64,000 nt of DNA. Source: Kibdelosporangium banguiense (GTDB taxonomy: Bacteria > Actinomycetota > Actinomycetes > Mycobacteriales > Pseudonocardiaceae). The DNA lies in the NCBI RefSeq assembly GCF_017876405.1, contig NZ_JAGINW010000001.1, positions 7,639,203-7,703,202 on the forward strand, read 5' to 3'. Position 1 is the stretch's first letter, and every line of letters starts with the position of its first letter. Positions 1-7,828 of this stretch are shown here, piece after piece. Both the position numbers and the translations under genes were made by a program. The notes under the pieces are model-generated. The model saw only the letters and a list, made by a program, of their open reading frames with translations, was not told the DNA's origin and did not search any database.

Positions 1-114
1 AGCGTGCAGCGTGGGGCCGTCTGCGTTCTTGCTGTCTCGCAGGGCGGCCAGGTCCTGCCTGACCTGCACGCACTCGCCGCTGTTTCCGCTGAAGCTTGAT
101 GTGCGCCAGTCCAT
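1..114 (-). CDS. DUF397 domain protein, partial
   Basis: The 38 visible residues begin MDWRTSSFSGNSGECVQV and continue to LRDSK, the usual pattern of DUF397 proteins (W-R-x-S-S-F-S-G, a C-V-x-V strand, R-D-S-K). The rest lies outside the window. The ATG at 114 follows the stop of the upstream XRE gene by two bases; a GTG at 120 overlapping that stop is an alternative start. In actinomycetes a DUF397 gene directly behind an XRE-DUF5753 gene is a standard pair and is thought to act with the regulator, often near sporulation or secondary-metabolism genes. The target is unknown. Confidence 0.85.
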   Translation of the reverse strand, partial: MDWRTSSFSGNSGECVQVRQDLAALRDSKNADGPTLHA

Positions 115-116
115 GG

Positions 117-947
117 TCACGCCTCCTTCAGAATCGACCGAAGCATATTCTGACTTTCCTGGCCCGGGAGGGCTATGTGATCAAGTCTTTCGACCATCCT
201 GGTGTATGGCTCTGACTGGTCATCGTGCAGGTAGACGCCGCCCCAGTAGACCTCGACGTTCACCACGGGTGCGGTGCTGGGAAAGGTCATGTAGAGCCAC
301 GAGTGGCTGACCAGGCCGACCGGCAGGTGTTCGGACACGACCCGGACAGGAATCCCACGCTCACGCGCGCCCAGAAGGTGTTTGACCTGCTTGTTGTGAA
401 CCCCAGGGCCGCCGAACGGCGTGCGTAGTGCGGTTTCGCTGATGTAGGCCGTGTAATCCACTGTGCCCAGGATCTTCTGCCGCCTTCGTCTGGCCAGCCA
501 GCGCAACTCTGCGACATCCTGCGGCACTTCCTGGGAGCGCATGAGCGCCAAGGCGTAGTCCTCGATCTGGAGCAAGCCGGGTACCAAGGTCACCGACCAG
601 TCCGTCAGGCTGTTGGCGTCAGCCTCGTAACTGGCCAGAGTCCCCATCTCGGCGGGGACGCCTTGTAGCGGGCGGTCCCACCAGCCGGACGCGTTCTCCG
701 CCCTGGCCTCCGCGATCACATGCTCCCGCTCGACGGCCGGAATCCGGTATGCGGTAAGGATTGTTGCCACGTCCTCGGTCGAGATGTGGCGCTGACCGTT
801 CTCGATTCTGGACATTGTCGCCAGGCCCCACTCCAGCATCTTCGCGGCTGCTTCAAGGCTCAAATCCGTTCGTTGCCTGCGAATCGCGCGCAGCCGGGCG
901 CCGATGATCCGATCCCGGGGCCTTGGGGGTTGTCGCTTGTTCGGCAC
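117..947 (-). CDS. XRE family regulator with DUF5753 domain
   Basis: The N-terminal third holds a helix-turn-helix (GARLRAIRRQR ... LSLEAAAKMLEWGLATMSRIENGQ). The rest fits DUF5753 (DWSVTLVPGLLQIEDYA, RRRRQKIL, IPVRVVSEHLPVG), the usual partner domain in actinobacterial regulators paired with DUF397. I chose the GTG at 947 because an AGGTGG ribosome-binding site sits just before it; an in-frame start 30 bases upstream is possible. The protein is cytoplasmic and should bind DNA. It is translationally linked to the DUF397 gene that follows. Family placement is firm; the target genes are not known. Confidence 0.9.
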   Translation of the reverse strand: MPNKRQPPRPRDRIIGARLRAIRRQRTDLSLEAAAKMLEWGLATMSRIENGQRHISTEDVATILTAYRIPAVEREHVIAEARAENASGWWDRPLQGVPAEMGTLASYEADANSLTDWSVTLVPGLLQIEDYALALMRSQEVPQDVAELRWLARRRRQKILGTVDYTAYISETALRTPFGGPGVHNKQVKHLLGARERGIPVRVVSEHLPVGLVSHSWLYMTFPSTAPVVNVEVYWGGVYLHDDQSEPYTRMVERLDHIALPGQESQNMLRSILKEA

Positions 948-1099
948 GGTCCCACCTTCCCACCTGTGGAAGGTCAAGCACCTTCCCGGATTTGAGCCTA
1001 CCGTCCTCTGTGCAGCCGAGCCGGGTCGCCATAGTGGACACTGTGGCGACCGAATTGATCAATAATACCAAGGGGTTCCATTGTGGATGAGGTCGCTGC

Positions 1100-2284
1100 T
1101 CAAGGCTGGTTGACTCTGTTGCGTTGTGGGGTGAGGTGGCGGGTGAGGGCGATGGCGGCGGTCAGGGCGACTAGTGTGCTGACCGCGGGCCAGCCGAATT
1201 TGTTGCAGAGCAGGGCACCGAGCCAGGAGCCTGTGCTGCTGCCTATGAAGGCGCATGTCATGTATGCGGTGTTGAGCCTGCTGTCTGGGCGGATCGCGTA
1301 GATGCGGGTGAGGTTGGCGGTCATTCCGGATTGCATGGTGATGTCGAGCAGCAGGATTCCGATGGTGATCGCGATCAGGCCGGTGGGGCCGCCGAGGACA
1401 CCGGCCGCGAGCACGGGTGCTGAGGCGATGGTGCCGATGAGACAGATCAGGTTGACCGGGTCCGGACCGCCTCGGTCGACCAGCCGGCCGGCGAGTGGGG
1501 TGCAGATCATGGTCGCGGCGCTGATCAGGCCGAAAGCGCTGACAGCATTGGTGGTCAGGCCGTAGGTGGGGCCGGTGAGCAGTTGCGGGAGGCTGGTCCA
1601 TACCGCGGAGAACCCGGCGAACACGCATGCCTGGTACAGGCACGAGCGGCGTAGCGCGGGCTCGTTTCGTAGCAGGGGCAACGGTTCGGCGAGTATTGCC
1701 GTATAGCGCTGTCGAGTACGCGGTGTGGTCATGGGAACAACGCGTGCGAGGGCAGCCGCGACGAGTAACGTGAGCACTGCGGCAGCCAGGTATGGCGCGC
1801 GCCAGCCGAGTCGCTCGCCAAGCCTCCCAGCCGCGACGCGGCCGAGCAGGATGCCGCCGATCGAGCCGCTCAACAGGGTTCCGCTGACCGCGCCAATGCG
1901 GTTTCCGGCGGTCAGGCCGGCGGCCATCGAGCCGATGATCGGTGCCGCTACGGTTGTCAGGCCGACGAGTGCGCTCGCGATGACGAGCGTGGGCAACGAG
2001 GGCGCGATGGCGGCCGCGAGCAGACTCACTGTGGCCACGGTGAGCAAACTGACCAGCAGACGGCGGTGAGGCAGCCGGTCGCCGAGCGGTACCAGCAGGA
2101 AGATCCCACCCGCGTACCCGAACTGCGTTGCGGTCACCGCGAATGCCGCAGTGTCGAGAGGGACACGCAGATCGGCGGCGATGAGTGGCGTGAGCGGCTG
2201 AGGGAAGTAGATGTTGCTCACCGCCACGCCGCAGGCCAGCGCGAGCAACAGGACCGTGCTCCGGCCGAGCTGTGTTTCAGACAC
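1100..2284 (-). CDS. MFS transporter, sugar-efflux/AraJ-like
   Basis: This 394-residue integral membrane protein has about twelve hydrophobic segments in two halves. The N-terminal loop contains GDRLPHRR, a variant of the MFS motif between helices 2 and 3, and GRLGERLGWR lies further on. The size is normal for the family. The GTG start at 2284 overlaps the stop of a truncated SDR gene (GTGTCTGA), so translation is probably coupled to it. An ArsR-type regulator is divergent on the other side of the SDR fragment and may control both. Proteins of this type export small molecules such as drugs or sugars; the substrate cannot be read from sequence. Confidence 0.85.
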   Translation of the reverse strand: MSETQLGRSTVLLLALACGVAVSNIYFPQPLTPLIAADLRVPLDTAAFAVTATQFGYAGGIFLLVPLGDRLPHRRLLVSLLTVATVSLLAAAIAPSLPTLVIASALVGLTTVAAPIIGSMAAGLTAGNRIGAVSGTLLSGSIGGILLGRVAAGRLGERLGWRAPYLAAAVLTLLVAAALARVVPMTTPRTRQRYTAILAEPLPLLRNEPALRRSCLYQACVFAGFSAVWTSLPQLLTGPTYGLTTNAVSAFGLISAATMICTPLAGRLVDRGGPDPVNLICLIGTIASAPVLAAGVLGGPTGLIAITIGILLLDITMQSGMTANLTRIYAIRPDSRLNTAYMTCAFIGSSTGSWLGALLCNKFGWPAVSTLVALTAAIALTRHLTPQRNRVNQP

Positions 2285-2453
2285 AGTCGAGTACCACGCG
2301 GTCGACGATCACCTCGACTGTCGCCGCGCAGTCCGCTTCGACCAGGTCGACCACACCGACCGTGAACCCGTCGCCCGCCAGCCGCCGTGCGATCGCCGCG
2401 CCGATACCCCGTGCCGCACCGGTCACGATCGCTGTCCGCTGTTGTTTCGTCAT
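2277..2453 (-). pseudogene. Truncated short-chain dehydrogenase (N-terminal Rossmann part only)
   Basis: From the ATG at 2453 the product is only 58 residues. It begins with a good SDR nucleotide-binding segment (AIVTGAARGIGAAIARRLAGDGF, then a VVDL acidic strand end) and stops after about one quarter of a normal 250-residue SDR. The catalytic S-Y-K region is missing, so it cannot be an active reductase. The frame runs into the MFS start, which it overlaps by eight bases. The likely history is an internal deletion that left the start signals and the coupling to the transporter. It may still be translated as a leader peptide. Confidence 0.75.
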
Positions 2454-2496
2454 GGTCAGCAGTGCATCGCGACCTGCTCGACGGGAAAATGAATGT

Positions 2497-2507
2497 AGCA
2501 TTATGCT
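2497..2507. promoter_or_regulatory. Palindrome AGCATTATGCT between divergent genes
   Basis: A perfect inverted repeat, AGCAT-T-ATGCT, lies three bases before the start codon of the ArsR-type gene and within 45 bases of the SDR fragment start. ArsR-type regulators usually bind such AT-rich palindromes and repress both their own gene and the divergent one. The binding itself is inferred. Confidence 0.5.
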
Positions 2508-2509
2508 TA

Positions 2510-3469
2510 ATGATCAGATTCCGGCTCGACGTCGAGGACCTCGCCAGCACCCGGTTCGCGATCTCGCCTCTTTCCGAGACGGTGTTCAGCCTCTGGGCGC
2601 TGTGCGATCCCGGCCGGTACGCGTTGCACCTGCCCTGGCTGCGATCCGTCCGGCCCGGACTGGGCACACTGGACATGCAGCTGCTCATGTCCCTGGTCGG
2701 GCCGACTTTTGCCGTGCCCGATTTCCTCACTCCGCGACCAGCCGTGTTCGCCCCGGACATCGACGACGAGCTGGCGATCGTGCGTGCCACGCCCCTGGAC
2801 GTAGTACGCCGCGACCTCGTCGCCACCTACGCCCCGGATGGCCTGCCGGACCGGCTCAGCGGGCCTCTCGCCGAATTGGTGACCGATCTGTGCGACCTGC
2901 TGTACCGCTACTGGAAAGCGGCCATCGCCCCGGTATGGCGGCAGATCCGGCTGCTGCTGGAGGCTGACATGACCTACCGCGCCCGCCGGCTTGCCACCGG
3001 CGGCGCGCGCCTGCTTTTCGCCGATCTTCACCCGAACGTGCGCTGGCACGACGGCACCCTGCACATCGACAAGATGATCGGCAAGCACTCCGTGTCGGTG
3101 TCCGGACGCGGCCTGCTGCTGCTCCCGTCCCTGTTCGCCTACAAACCCGTCCCGCCCATGGGCGCCGACGAACCACCCTGGTTCGCGTACCCGTGCCGGG
3201 GCGCCGCGACCTTGTGGGCGACGCCCCCGGCTGCCGACCCCAACGCACTCACCGCTCTGATCGGCGCCGCGCGGACCGGACTACTCGTCCTGCTCGAAGA
3301 ACCCCTGGCCACCAGCGAAATCGCCCGCCGCCTCAACGTCACCCCCAGTGCCGTGTCCCAGCACCTGCAGGTCCTGCACGCCACCGGCCTGGTCACCCGC
3401 ACTCGCGTCGGCCGCAACGTCCTCTACCGGCGCGGTTCCCTCGGCGACCAGCTGCTCAAGGGCCCGTGA
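2510..3469 (+). CDS. ArsR-type winged-helix regulator with DUF5937-like N-terminus
   Basis: The 319-residue product starts MIRFRLDVEDLASTRFAISPLSETV, the usual start of actinobacterial DUF5937/ArsR proteins, which fixes the ATG at 2510. The C-terminus carries a winged helix (EEPLATSEIARRLNVTPSAVSQHLQVLHATGLVTRTRVGRNVLYRR). I see no cysteine cluster that would suggest metal sensing. It is divergent from the SDR fragment and MFS exporter and is the likely repressor of that operon, responding to an unknown ligand. Confidence 0.85.
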   Translation: MIRFRLDVEDLASTRFAISPLSETVFSLWALCDPGRYALHLPWLRSVRPGLGTLDMQLLMSLVGPTFAVPDFLTPRPAVFAPDIDDELAIVRATPLDVVRRDLVATYAPDGLPDRLSGPLAELVTDLCDLLYRYWKAAIAPVWRQIRLLLEADMTYRARRLATGGARLLFADLHPNVRWHDGTLHIDKMIGKHSVSVSGRGLLLLPSLFAYKPVPPMGADEPPWFAYPCRGAATLWATPPAADPNALTALIGAARTGLLVLLEEPLATSEIARRLNVTPSAVSQHLQVLHATGLVTRTRVGRNVLYRRGSLGDQLLKGP

Positions 3470-3570
3470 GTACGGCGTTGCCTCCCGGCGGTCATGTGCG
3501 GGATGCACGTGATGATGGCACAGTGGTGGCAGCACAGTGGTGACTATTGCCGTCGAGCAGGGGAGTGGCG

Positions 3571-3876
3571 ATGCCCGAACCGATTGACGTGTCATCGATC
3601 GCTGATGTCCAGGCCGCTGCCGAATCGGATCGCGTCCCGGACAAGGCCGACGCGCGAGCGGAGGCCCGGAAACAGGGAACTGTGGTGCGGCTCGATCGCG
3701 CCATGGGTTACGGCTATATCCGGCCCGATGACGGTGGCGTCGATGTCTACTTCGCCATTTCCGACTCCACCGGCGAACTGACCATCGGCCAGCGCGTGGA
3801 ATTCGACTACAAGCCCGGCACCGGGAACAGTGATTTCGGTGCGGACGCTCCAGGATTCCTCGGGCGGATCTGGTAA
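3571..3876 (+). CDS. Cold-shock-domain-like protein
   Basis: The 101-residue product has a leader of about 35 charged residues, then a cold-shock-like OB fold: QGTVVRLDRAMGYGYIRPDDGGVDVYFAIS followed by LTIGQRVEFDYKPG. The pattern matches the G-x-V-K-x-F-x-x-x-x-G-Y-G-F-I and D-V-F-x-H core of CspA, but the second RNA-binding motif reads VDVYFAIS, without the usual FVH. The start at 3571 has GGGGAG upstream. It probably binds single-stranded nucleic acid. Two copies of CACAGTGGTG, 14 bases apart (3519 and 3533), lie in the leader. Confidence 0.75.
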   Translation: MPEPIDVSSIADVQAAAESDRVPDKADARAEARKQGTVVRLDRAMGYGYIRPDDGGVDVYFAISDSTGELTIGQRVEFDYKPGTGNSDFGADAPGFLGRIW

Positions 3877-3885
3877 CACCGGCCA

Positions 3886-3897
3886 TATGCTGACCGC
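3886..3897 (+). promoter_or_regulatory. Leaderless-type -10 box for the ADP-ribosylglycohydrolase gene
   Basis: TATGCT lies exactly six bases before the ATG at 3898 and there is no ribosome-binding site. This spacing places transcription start at the start codon, as in known actinobacterial leaderless genes. Confidence 0.6.
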
Positions 3898-4779
3898 ATG
3901 GGGTCAGAGCATCCGGCGGTGGCGAGTTTGTTGGGTCTTGTTGTCGGCGACGCGTTCGGGTCGCGCATTCTGCTGCCGGGGGATCACCCGGCAGTGGTGG
4001 GCCGTGAGCTGCCCGCGTCGCCGTGGCCATGGAGTGACGACACCGAGATGGCGTGCTCGGTTTATCTGATTCTGAGCCGCCATGGCGAAATCGACCAGGA
4101 CGCTCTGGCGGCGTCTTTTGCCGAGCATTTCGACGTCGACCGTGGGTACGGTTCGGGCGCCGAACGGATGCTGCTGCGATACCGGAACGGCGAATCGTGG
4201 CGGGATGTGTCGCCGTCGGTGTTCGGTATGGGCTCGTGGGGAAACGGCGGCGCCATGCGAGTGGCGCCGCTGGGGGCCTGGTTCGGTGCTGACCTCGACA
4301 CCGTGGTGACTCAGGCGTCGAAATCCGCCATGGTCACCCATGCCCACCCTGAAGGTGTGGCCGGAGCGGTCGCGGTGGCTGTCGCCGCCGCGCTCGCCGC
4401 GACGCAGCCGTCCTTGGACCCGGTCGAGCTGCTGAACGCCGTTGCAGCGCGTGTTCCTGCTGGTGAGGTTCAACGGCGGATCCAGGTCGCGGCGAGCCTT
4501 CCCGGAAGCGGTCCGGTCCGGGAGGTCGCGGCCACACTGGGCAACGGTCGTGAGGTCAGTGCGGTCGACACCGTGCCCTTGGCGGTATGGATCGCCGCTC
4601 ACCACCTCGATGCCTACGAGGACGCGCTCTGGACCGTCGCCCAGGTTGCGGAAGACGTCGACACGGTGTGCGCCATCACCGGCGGAATCATCGCCGCGCG
4701 GGCCGGTAGCGCGGTGATTCCAGCGGAGTGGCGCGCGGCATGCGAACCCCTGCCACCGTGGTTAGGCGTCGGGGAATGA
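3898..4779 (+). CDS. ADP-ribosylglycohydrolase family protein
   Basis: The 293-residue protein has the conserved ADP-ribosylglycohydrolase (ARH/DraG) signatures in order: LGLVVGDAFGSR, the metal-binding WSDDTEM, GSWGNGGAMRVAPLG, HAHPEGVAGA, and near the end DVDTVCAITGGIIAA, which supplies the second set of magnesium-binding aspartates. The enzyme should remove ADP-ribose from protein or another acceptor. Length is normal. It is probably made from a leaderless transcript. Its last 18 bases overlap the convergent FAD oxidoreductase gene. The acceptor is unknown, and no ADP-ribosyltransferase is visible in the window. Confidence 0.92.
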   Translation: MGSEHPAVASLLGLVVGDAFGSRILLPGDHPAVVGRELPASPWPWSDDTEMACSVYLILSRHGEIDQDALAASFAEHFDVDRGYGSGAERMLLRYRNGESWRDVSPSVFGMGSWGNGGAMRVAPLGAWFGADLDTVVTQASKSAMVTHAHPEGVAGAVAVAVAAALAATQPSLDPVELLNAVAARVPAGEVQRRIQVAASLPGSGPVREVAATLGNGREVSAVDTVPLAVWIAAHHLDAYEDALWTVAQVAEDVDTVCAITGGIIAARAGSAVIPAEWRAACEPLPPWLGVGE

Positions 4780-5820
4780 GCCGTCGCCAAAGAACACACG
4801 GGCGGCGGCTGCCCGCCCGAGTGGCGTGCGCAGGAGCTTGAACGCCGCCTCGGCCACGGCAGGCGCTCGTACGTGGGAAAGAGCATTGCGCAGCACGAGC
4901 CGGACACGGAACCGGGCGCGTAGCGTCGTGCCGTCGTAATGCCGTAAGACGGACGTATTGCCTGTGCGCAGGTAGTCACCGGTGACGGCGGCGGCAAGTT
5001 CCGACATACGCATGCACGGGTCGAGCCCACCTGCGGTCAGCGGTGACACCGCGCCGGCCGCGTCGCCGACGAGCAGGCCGTCGGGACAGACGATCCGACG
5101 CAGAACGCCGCCGACTGGGATCGGGCCGCCGCGACGATGGATCGGCCCGGTTGGTGTCGGCATGTTCGGAAACCCGCCGAGGAACGACCGCAGGAGCCGG
5201 GGGAGCGGCGCGGCGAGCCGGTCGGGCAGTCCGGCCAGGCCGACGTGCGCCTGCTGTCCGTCATCGACGAGCCAGGCGAGGTAGCCGGGTGCGAGCCGCG
5301 GGTCGAGCACGCAGTGAAACGTCGGCGCGCTTGTGCTGACCGGGAACACCTTCTCGGCACCGATGATCAGATGCCGGTTGACGTCGAGCCCGAGCCGGCG
5401 CGCGACCGTCGACCGGGCGCCGTCGGCACCGATGGTGAAGCGAGCCTTGACATCCTTCAACGGATAAGAGACACCGAGACGCACCCGCGCGCCGGCCAGC
5501 CTGGTTTCCGACAGCGCCTGAGAGTAGATGCCGGCCATGTCGCCGACGCGGAACTCGTCACGTGAGCTGACCAACTCGACCGGCGCACGCAGCGAAGGCG
5601 GGTACAACAGGACGCGCCGCACCGCCGGCCCGAGGTAGCGGTCGGGCAGCGCGAAATCCTCAAACGTCCGCCGCACGAAGATGCCTGTGGTCCGGATGCC
5701 GATGTCCAAGCTGCTACGGCGCTCGCAGACGAGAACGTCAAAGCCTTGCGACGCAAGCAGACGCGCCGTTTGCAGACCGGCGAGCCCCGCGCCGACAACA
5801 AGAACATCCACGGTTTCCAT
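4762..5820 (-). CDS. FAD-dependent oxidoreductase, geranylgeranyl-reductase/monooxygenase-like
   Basis: The 352-residue product starts with a dinucleotide-binding motif (VLVVGAGLAGLQTARLLASQGFDVLVCERR) and has the second FAD-contact motif LLVGDAAGAVSPLTAGG about two thirds along. That layout fits the group-A flavoprotein monooxygenase and geranylgeranyl reductase superfamily. It lies between a damaged asparagine synthetase gene and a P450 on the same strand, suggesting a past role in a small secondary-metabolite pathway. The substrate cannot be told. The coding end overlaps the convergent ADP-ribosylglycohydrolase gene. Confidence 0.82.
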   Translation of the reverse strand: METVDVLVVGAGLAGLQTARLLASQGFDVLVCERRSSLDIGIRTTGIFVRRTFEDFALPDRYLGPAVRRVLLYPPSLRAPVELVSSRDEFRVGDMAGIYSQALSETRLAGARVRLGVSYPLKDVKARFTIGADGARSTVARRLGLDVNRHLIIGAEKVFPVSTSAPTFHCVLDPRLAPGYLAWLVDDGQQAHVGLAGLPDRLAAPLPRLLRSFLGGFPNMPTPTGPIHRRGGPIPVGGVLRRIVCPDGLLVGDAAGAVSPLTAGGLDPCMRMSELAAAVTGDYLRTGNTSVLRHYDGTTLRARFRVRLVLRNALSHVRAPAVAEAAFKLLRTPLGRAAAARVFFGDGSFPDA

Positions 5821-5886
5821 GGTCCGGTGACCGTATCGCCGCCGATACGGTCACACTGTTGTCGCTACAACACCTCCATGGAACCT

Positions 5887-6300
5887 TCACAGGCTCTCCA
5901 CTTCGACGTCGTAGTGATCCAGCCAGGCGTCGAGCCGGACCGGGGTCTCGTTGTAGAGGCCCCTTTCCAGCATGGACGACGCTTTTCGACCGGCGCGTCA
6001 AGGTGTTGCTGGATCGCGTTCAGGTCGAGCAGCGGCAACGCCGGTGGGCCCGGCTCCGCGACGACCTTGCCCAGCTCCTGCTTGATCGCCCGGTCGTAGC
6101 CGGGGGCCTGAGTGGACGGATAAGGTGCCTTCCTCCGTTCCACAATAGACTGCGGAAGCAGGTCCCTGGTCGCGCCGCGCAGCAGGCTCTTCTCCCGCCC
6201 GTCAAAGGTCTTCATCGGCCATGGCGCGTTGAAGACGTACTCGACCAGCCGGTGGTCGCATTCCATGGAGACGCTGCGGAACATGATGGGGATTCCCGGT
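5887..6300 (-). pseudogene. Asparagine synthetase (AsnB-type) C-terminal relic, frameshifted
   Basis: The frame from about 6270 reads CDHRLVEYVFNAPWPMKTFDGREKSLLRGATRDLLP, a clear match to the C-terminal synthetase domain of glutamine-hydrolysing asparagine synthetases, followed by RRKAPYPSTQ. After LDAPVEK, near 5980-5990, the reading frame shifts. The next frame continues ASSMLERGLYN ... LDAWLDHYDV and ends at a TGA at 5887, as the family does. The glutaminase domain and most of the synthetase domain are absent, and the joint SMECDHR lacks the usual VRVPF before CDHR, pointing to a deletion. Not functional. Confidence 0.85.
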
Positions 6301-6327
6301 CTGGCGGGCTTTACACCGGATCTGTGC

Positions 6328-7587
6328 TCACCAGGTCACAGGTAGTTCGTAGACTCCGTAGACGAATCCGTCGTGTTTGAAGGAGATCCGGTCCAGATCG
6401 GTCGCGAGCCGCAGGCTGGGGATGCGGCGCAGCAGAGCGGGGTAGGCGACCTGCAGTTCCATCCGGGCGAGCGGCTGGCCCACGCATGCGTGCACCCCGT
6501 GCCCGAAGGCCACCTGCTGGCGGGCGTCGCGGCGGATGTCCAAGCGGTCCGGGTCGGCGAAGACCGTGCTGTCGCGGTTGGCGGTCTCGTTGACCACGAT
6601 GATGCCGTCGCCTTCCCGGATGGTCTGGCCGCCGAGTTCGATATCGGCCAGCGCGACCCGCAGCAACCCGCCGTGCGTGATGGTCAGGTAGCGCAACAGT
6701 TCCTCGACCGCGCTCGCGGCCAGCGCCGGGTGGTCGGTGTCGCGCAGTAAGGCGAGCTGGTCGGGATGCTCCAGCAGGGCCAGCGTGCCGAGCGCGATCA
6801 TGTTCGCGGTGGTCTCGTGCCCGGCGAAGAGCATGAGCACACCCATCGAAACCGCTTCCTGCCTGGGCAGATCACCGGCCTCGACCCGTTCGGCCAGCGC
6901 GGAAAGCAGGTCGTCACCGGGCTTGCCGATCCGCTCGCCGATCAGGTCGTCCAGGTAGTCGCCCAGCTTGGTCTGGGCTTCGATGCGCTGCAGGGTGCTC
7001 GAAGCGCGGTTGATGATCGTCCTGCTGTTGTCCTGGAAGAACTCGTGATCGCTGTAGGGCACGCCGAGCAGTTCGCAGATCACCAGTGACGGCACGGGAA
7101 GCGCGAAGGCCTCGACGAGGTCCACCGGCTTGGGGCCGGCGAGCATCTTGTCCAGGAACTCGTCGACGATCCGTTGCACGGCCGTACGCATCGCCTCCAC
7201 CCGTCTGACCGCGAACGCGCCGGTGACCATCCGCCGCAGCCTGGCGTGCTCGGGGTCGTCCTTGAGGATGAAGCTGAGGCCCGGGATCGAGGTGTCCTTC
7301 AGCATCTGCATCAGCTGCTGGGTCTCCGCCTCGGTCATGGTCTCGGCCGAGCCCTGCGTCGTCCTGGGCATACCGGGCCGGGAGTGATCCACGCTGACCC
7401 GCTGATCGGCCAGCAGGGCCCGGTGTTCGGCATGACCGGTCACCAGCCAGGGCGTACTGCCGTCCCACAGCCGCACCCGCGTCACCGGCCCCTCTTGCTG
7501 CCGTGCCTGCATGGCCGGCGCAGGATCGAACGGGCAGCTCGCCGCTCTGGCGATGTCGTACTCCGGCATCCCTACGGTGCTGGTCAC
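6328..7587 (-). CDS. Cytochrome P450
   Basis: The 419-residue soluble bacterial P450 has the I-helix oxygen-activation motif AGHETTA, the K-helix E-x-x-R (VEELLRYL), and the heme loop FGHGVHACVGQPLAR with the ligand cysteine at residue 368. Overall it resembles the CYP105/CYP107 group of actinomycete secondary metabolism. It needs a ferredoxin and reductase that are not nearby. Its neighbours on the same strand are the asparagine synthetase relic and an FAD oxidoreductase. Substrate unknown. Confidence 0.93.
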   Translation of the reverse strand: MTSTVGMPEYDIARAASCPFDPAPAMQARQQEGPVTRVRLWDGSTPWLVTGHAEHRALLADQRVSVDHSRPGMPRTTQGSAETMTEAETQQLMQMLKDTSIPGLSFILKDDPEHARLRRMVTGAFAVRRVEAMRTAVQRIVDEFLDKMLAGPKPVDLVEAFALPVPSLVICELLGVPYSDHEFFQDNSRTIINRASSTLQRIEAQTKLGDYLDDLIGERIGKPGDDLLSALAERVEAGDLPRQEAVSMGVLMLFAGHETTANMIALGTLALLEHPDQLALLRDTDHPALAASAVEELLRYLTITHGGLLRVALADIELGGQTIREGDGIIVVNETANRDSTVFADPDRLDIRRDARQQVAFGHGVHACVGQPLARMELQVAYPALLRRIPSLRLATDLDRISFKHDGFVYGVYELPVTW

Positions 7588-7751
7588 TGGTCTGACTTCC
7601 TCTCATCGCGTGGCGCCATCGTGTCACTGATCAGGTCCGTGGTGCCAAGAGTGCGAGCTTGGGAAAGATTCGAAAACATTTCGGAGCGCTCATCGCTTGA
7701 CTTCACAAGTAGGCGGTCCTACCGTCGAAAACGATTTCGGTTCGGGCACGG

Positions 7752-7782
7752 CTGGTGAGGCGAGGACGGGTCGCCTCACCAG
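7752..7782. other. Perfect 12-bp hairpin before the secreted hydrolase gene
   Basis: The arms CTGGTGAGGCGA and TCGCCTCACCAG pair perfectly around a 7-base loop, and TTTAG follows. The site lies in the region between divergent P450 and hydrolase genes, 47 bases before the hydrolase start. It could be an operator, a leader attenuator or a terminator; the short T-run argues weakly for termination. Confidence 0.55.
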
Positions 7783-7828
7783 TTTAGTCCACAAAGGAAT
7801 GTCAGACTGCTCGTGAGAGAAGGCGACG

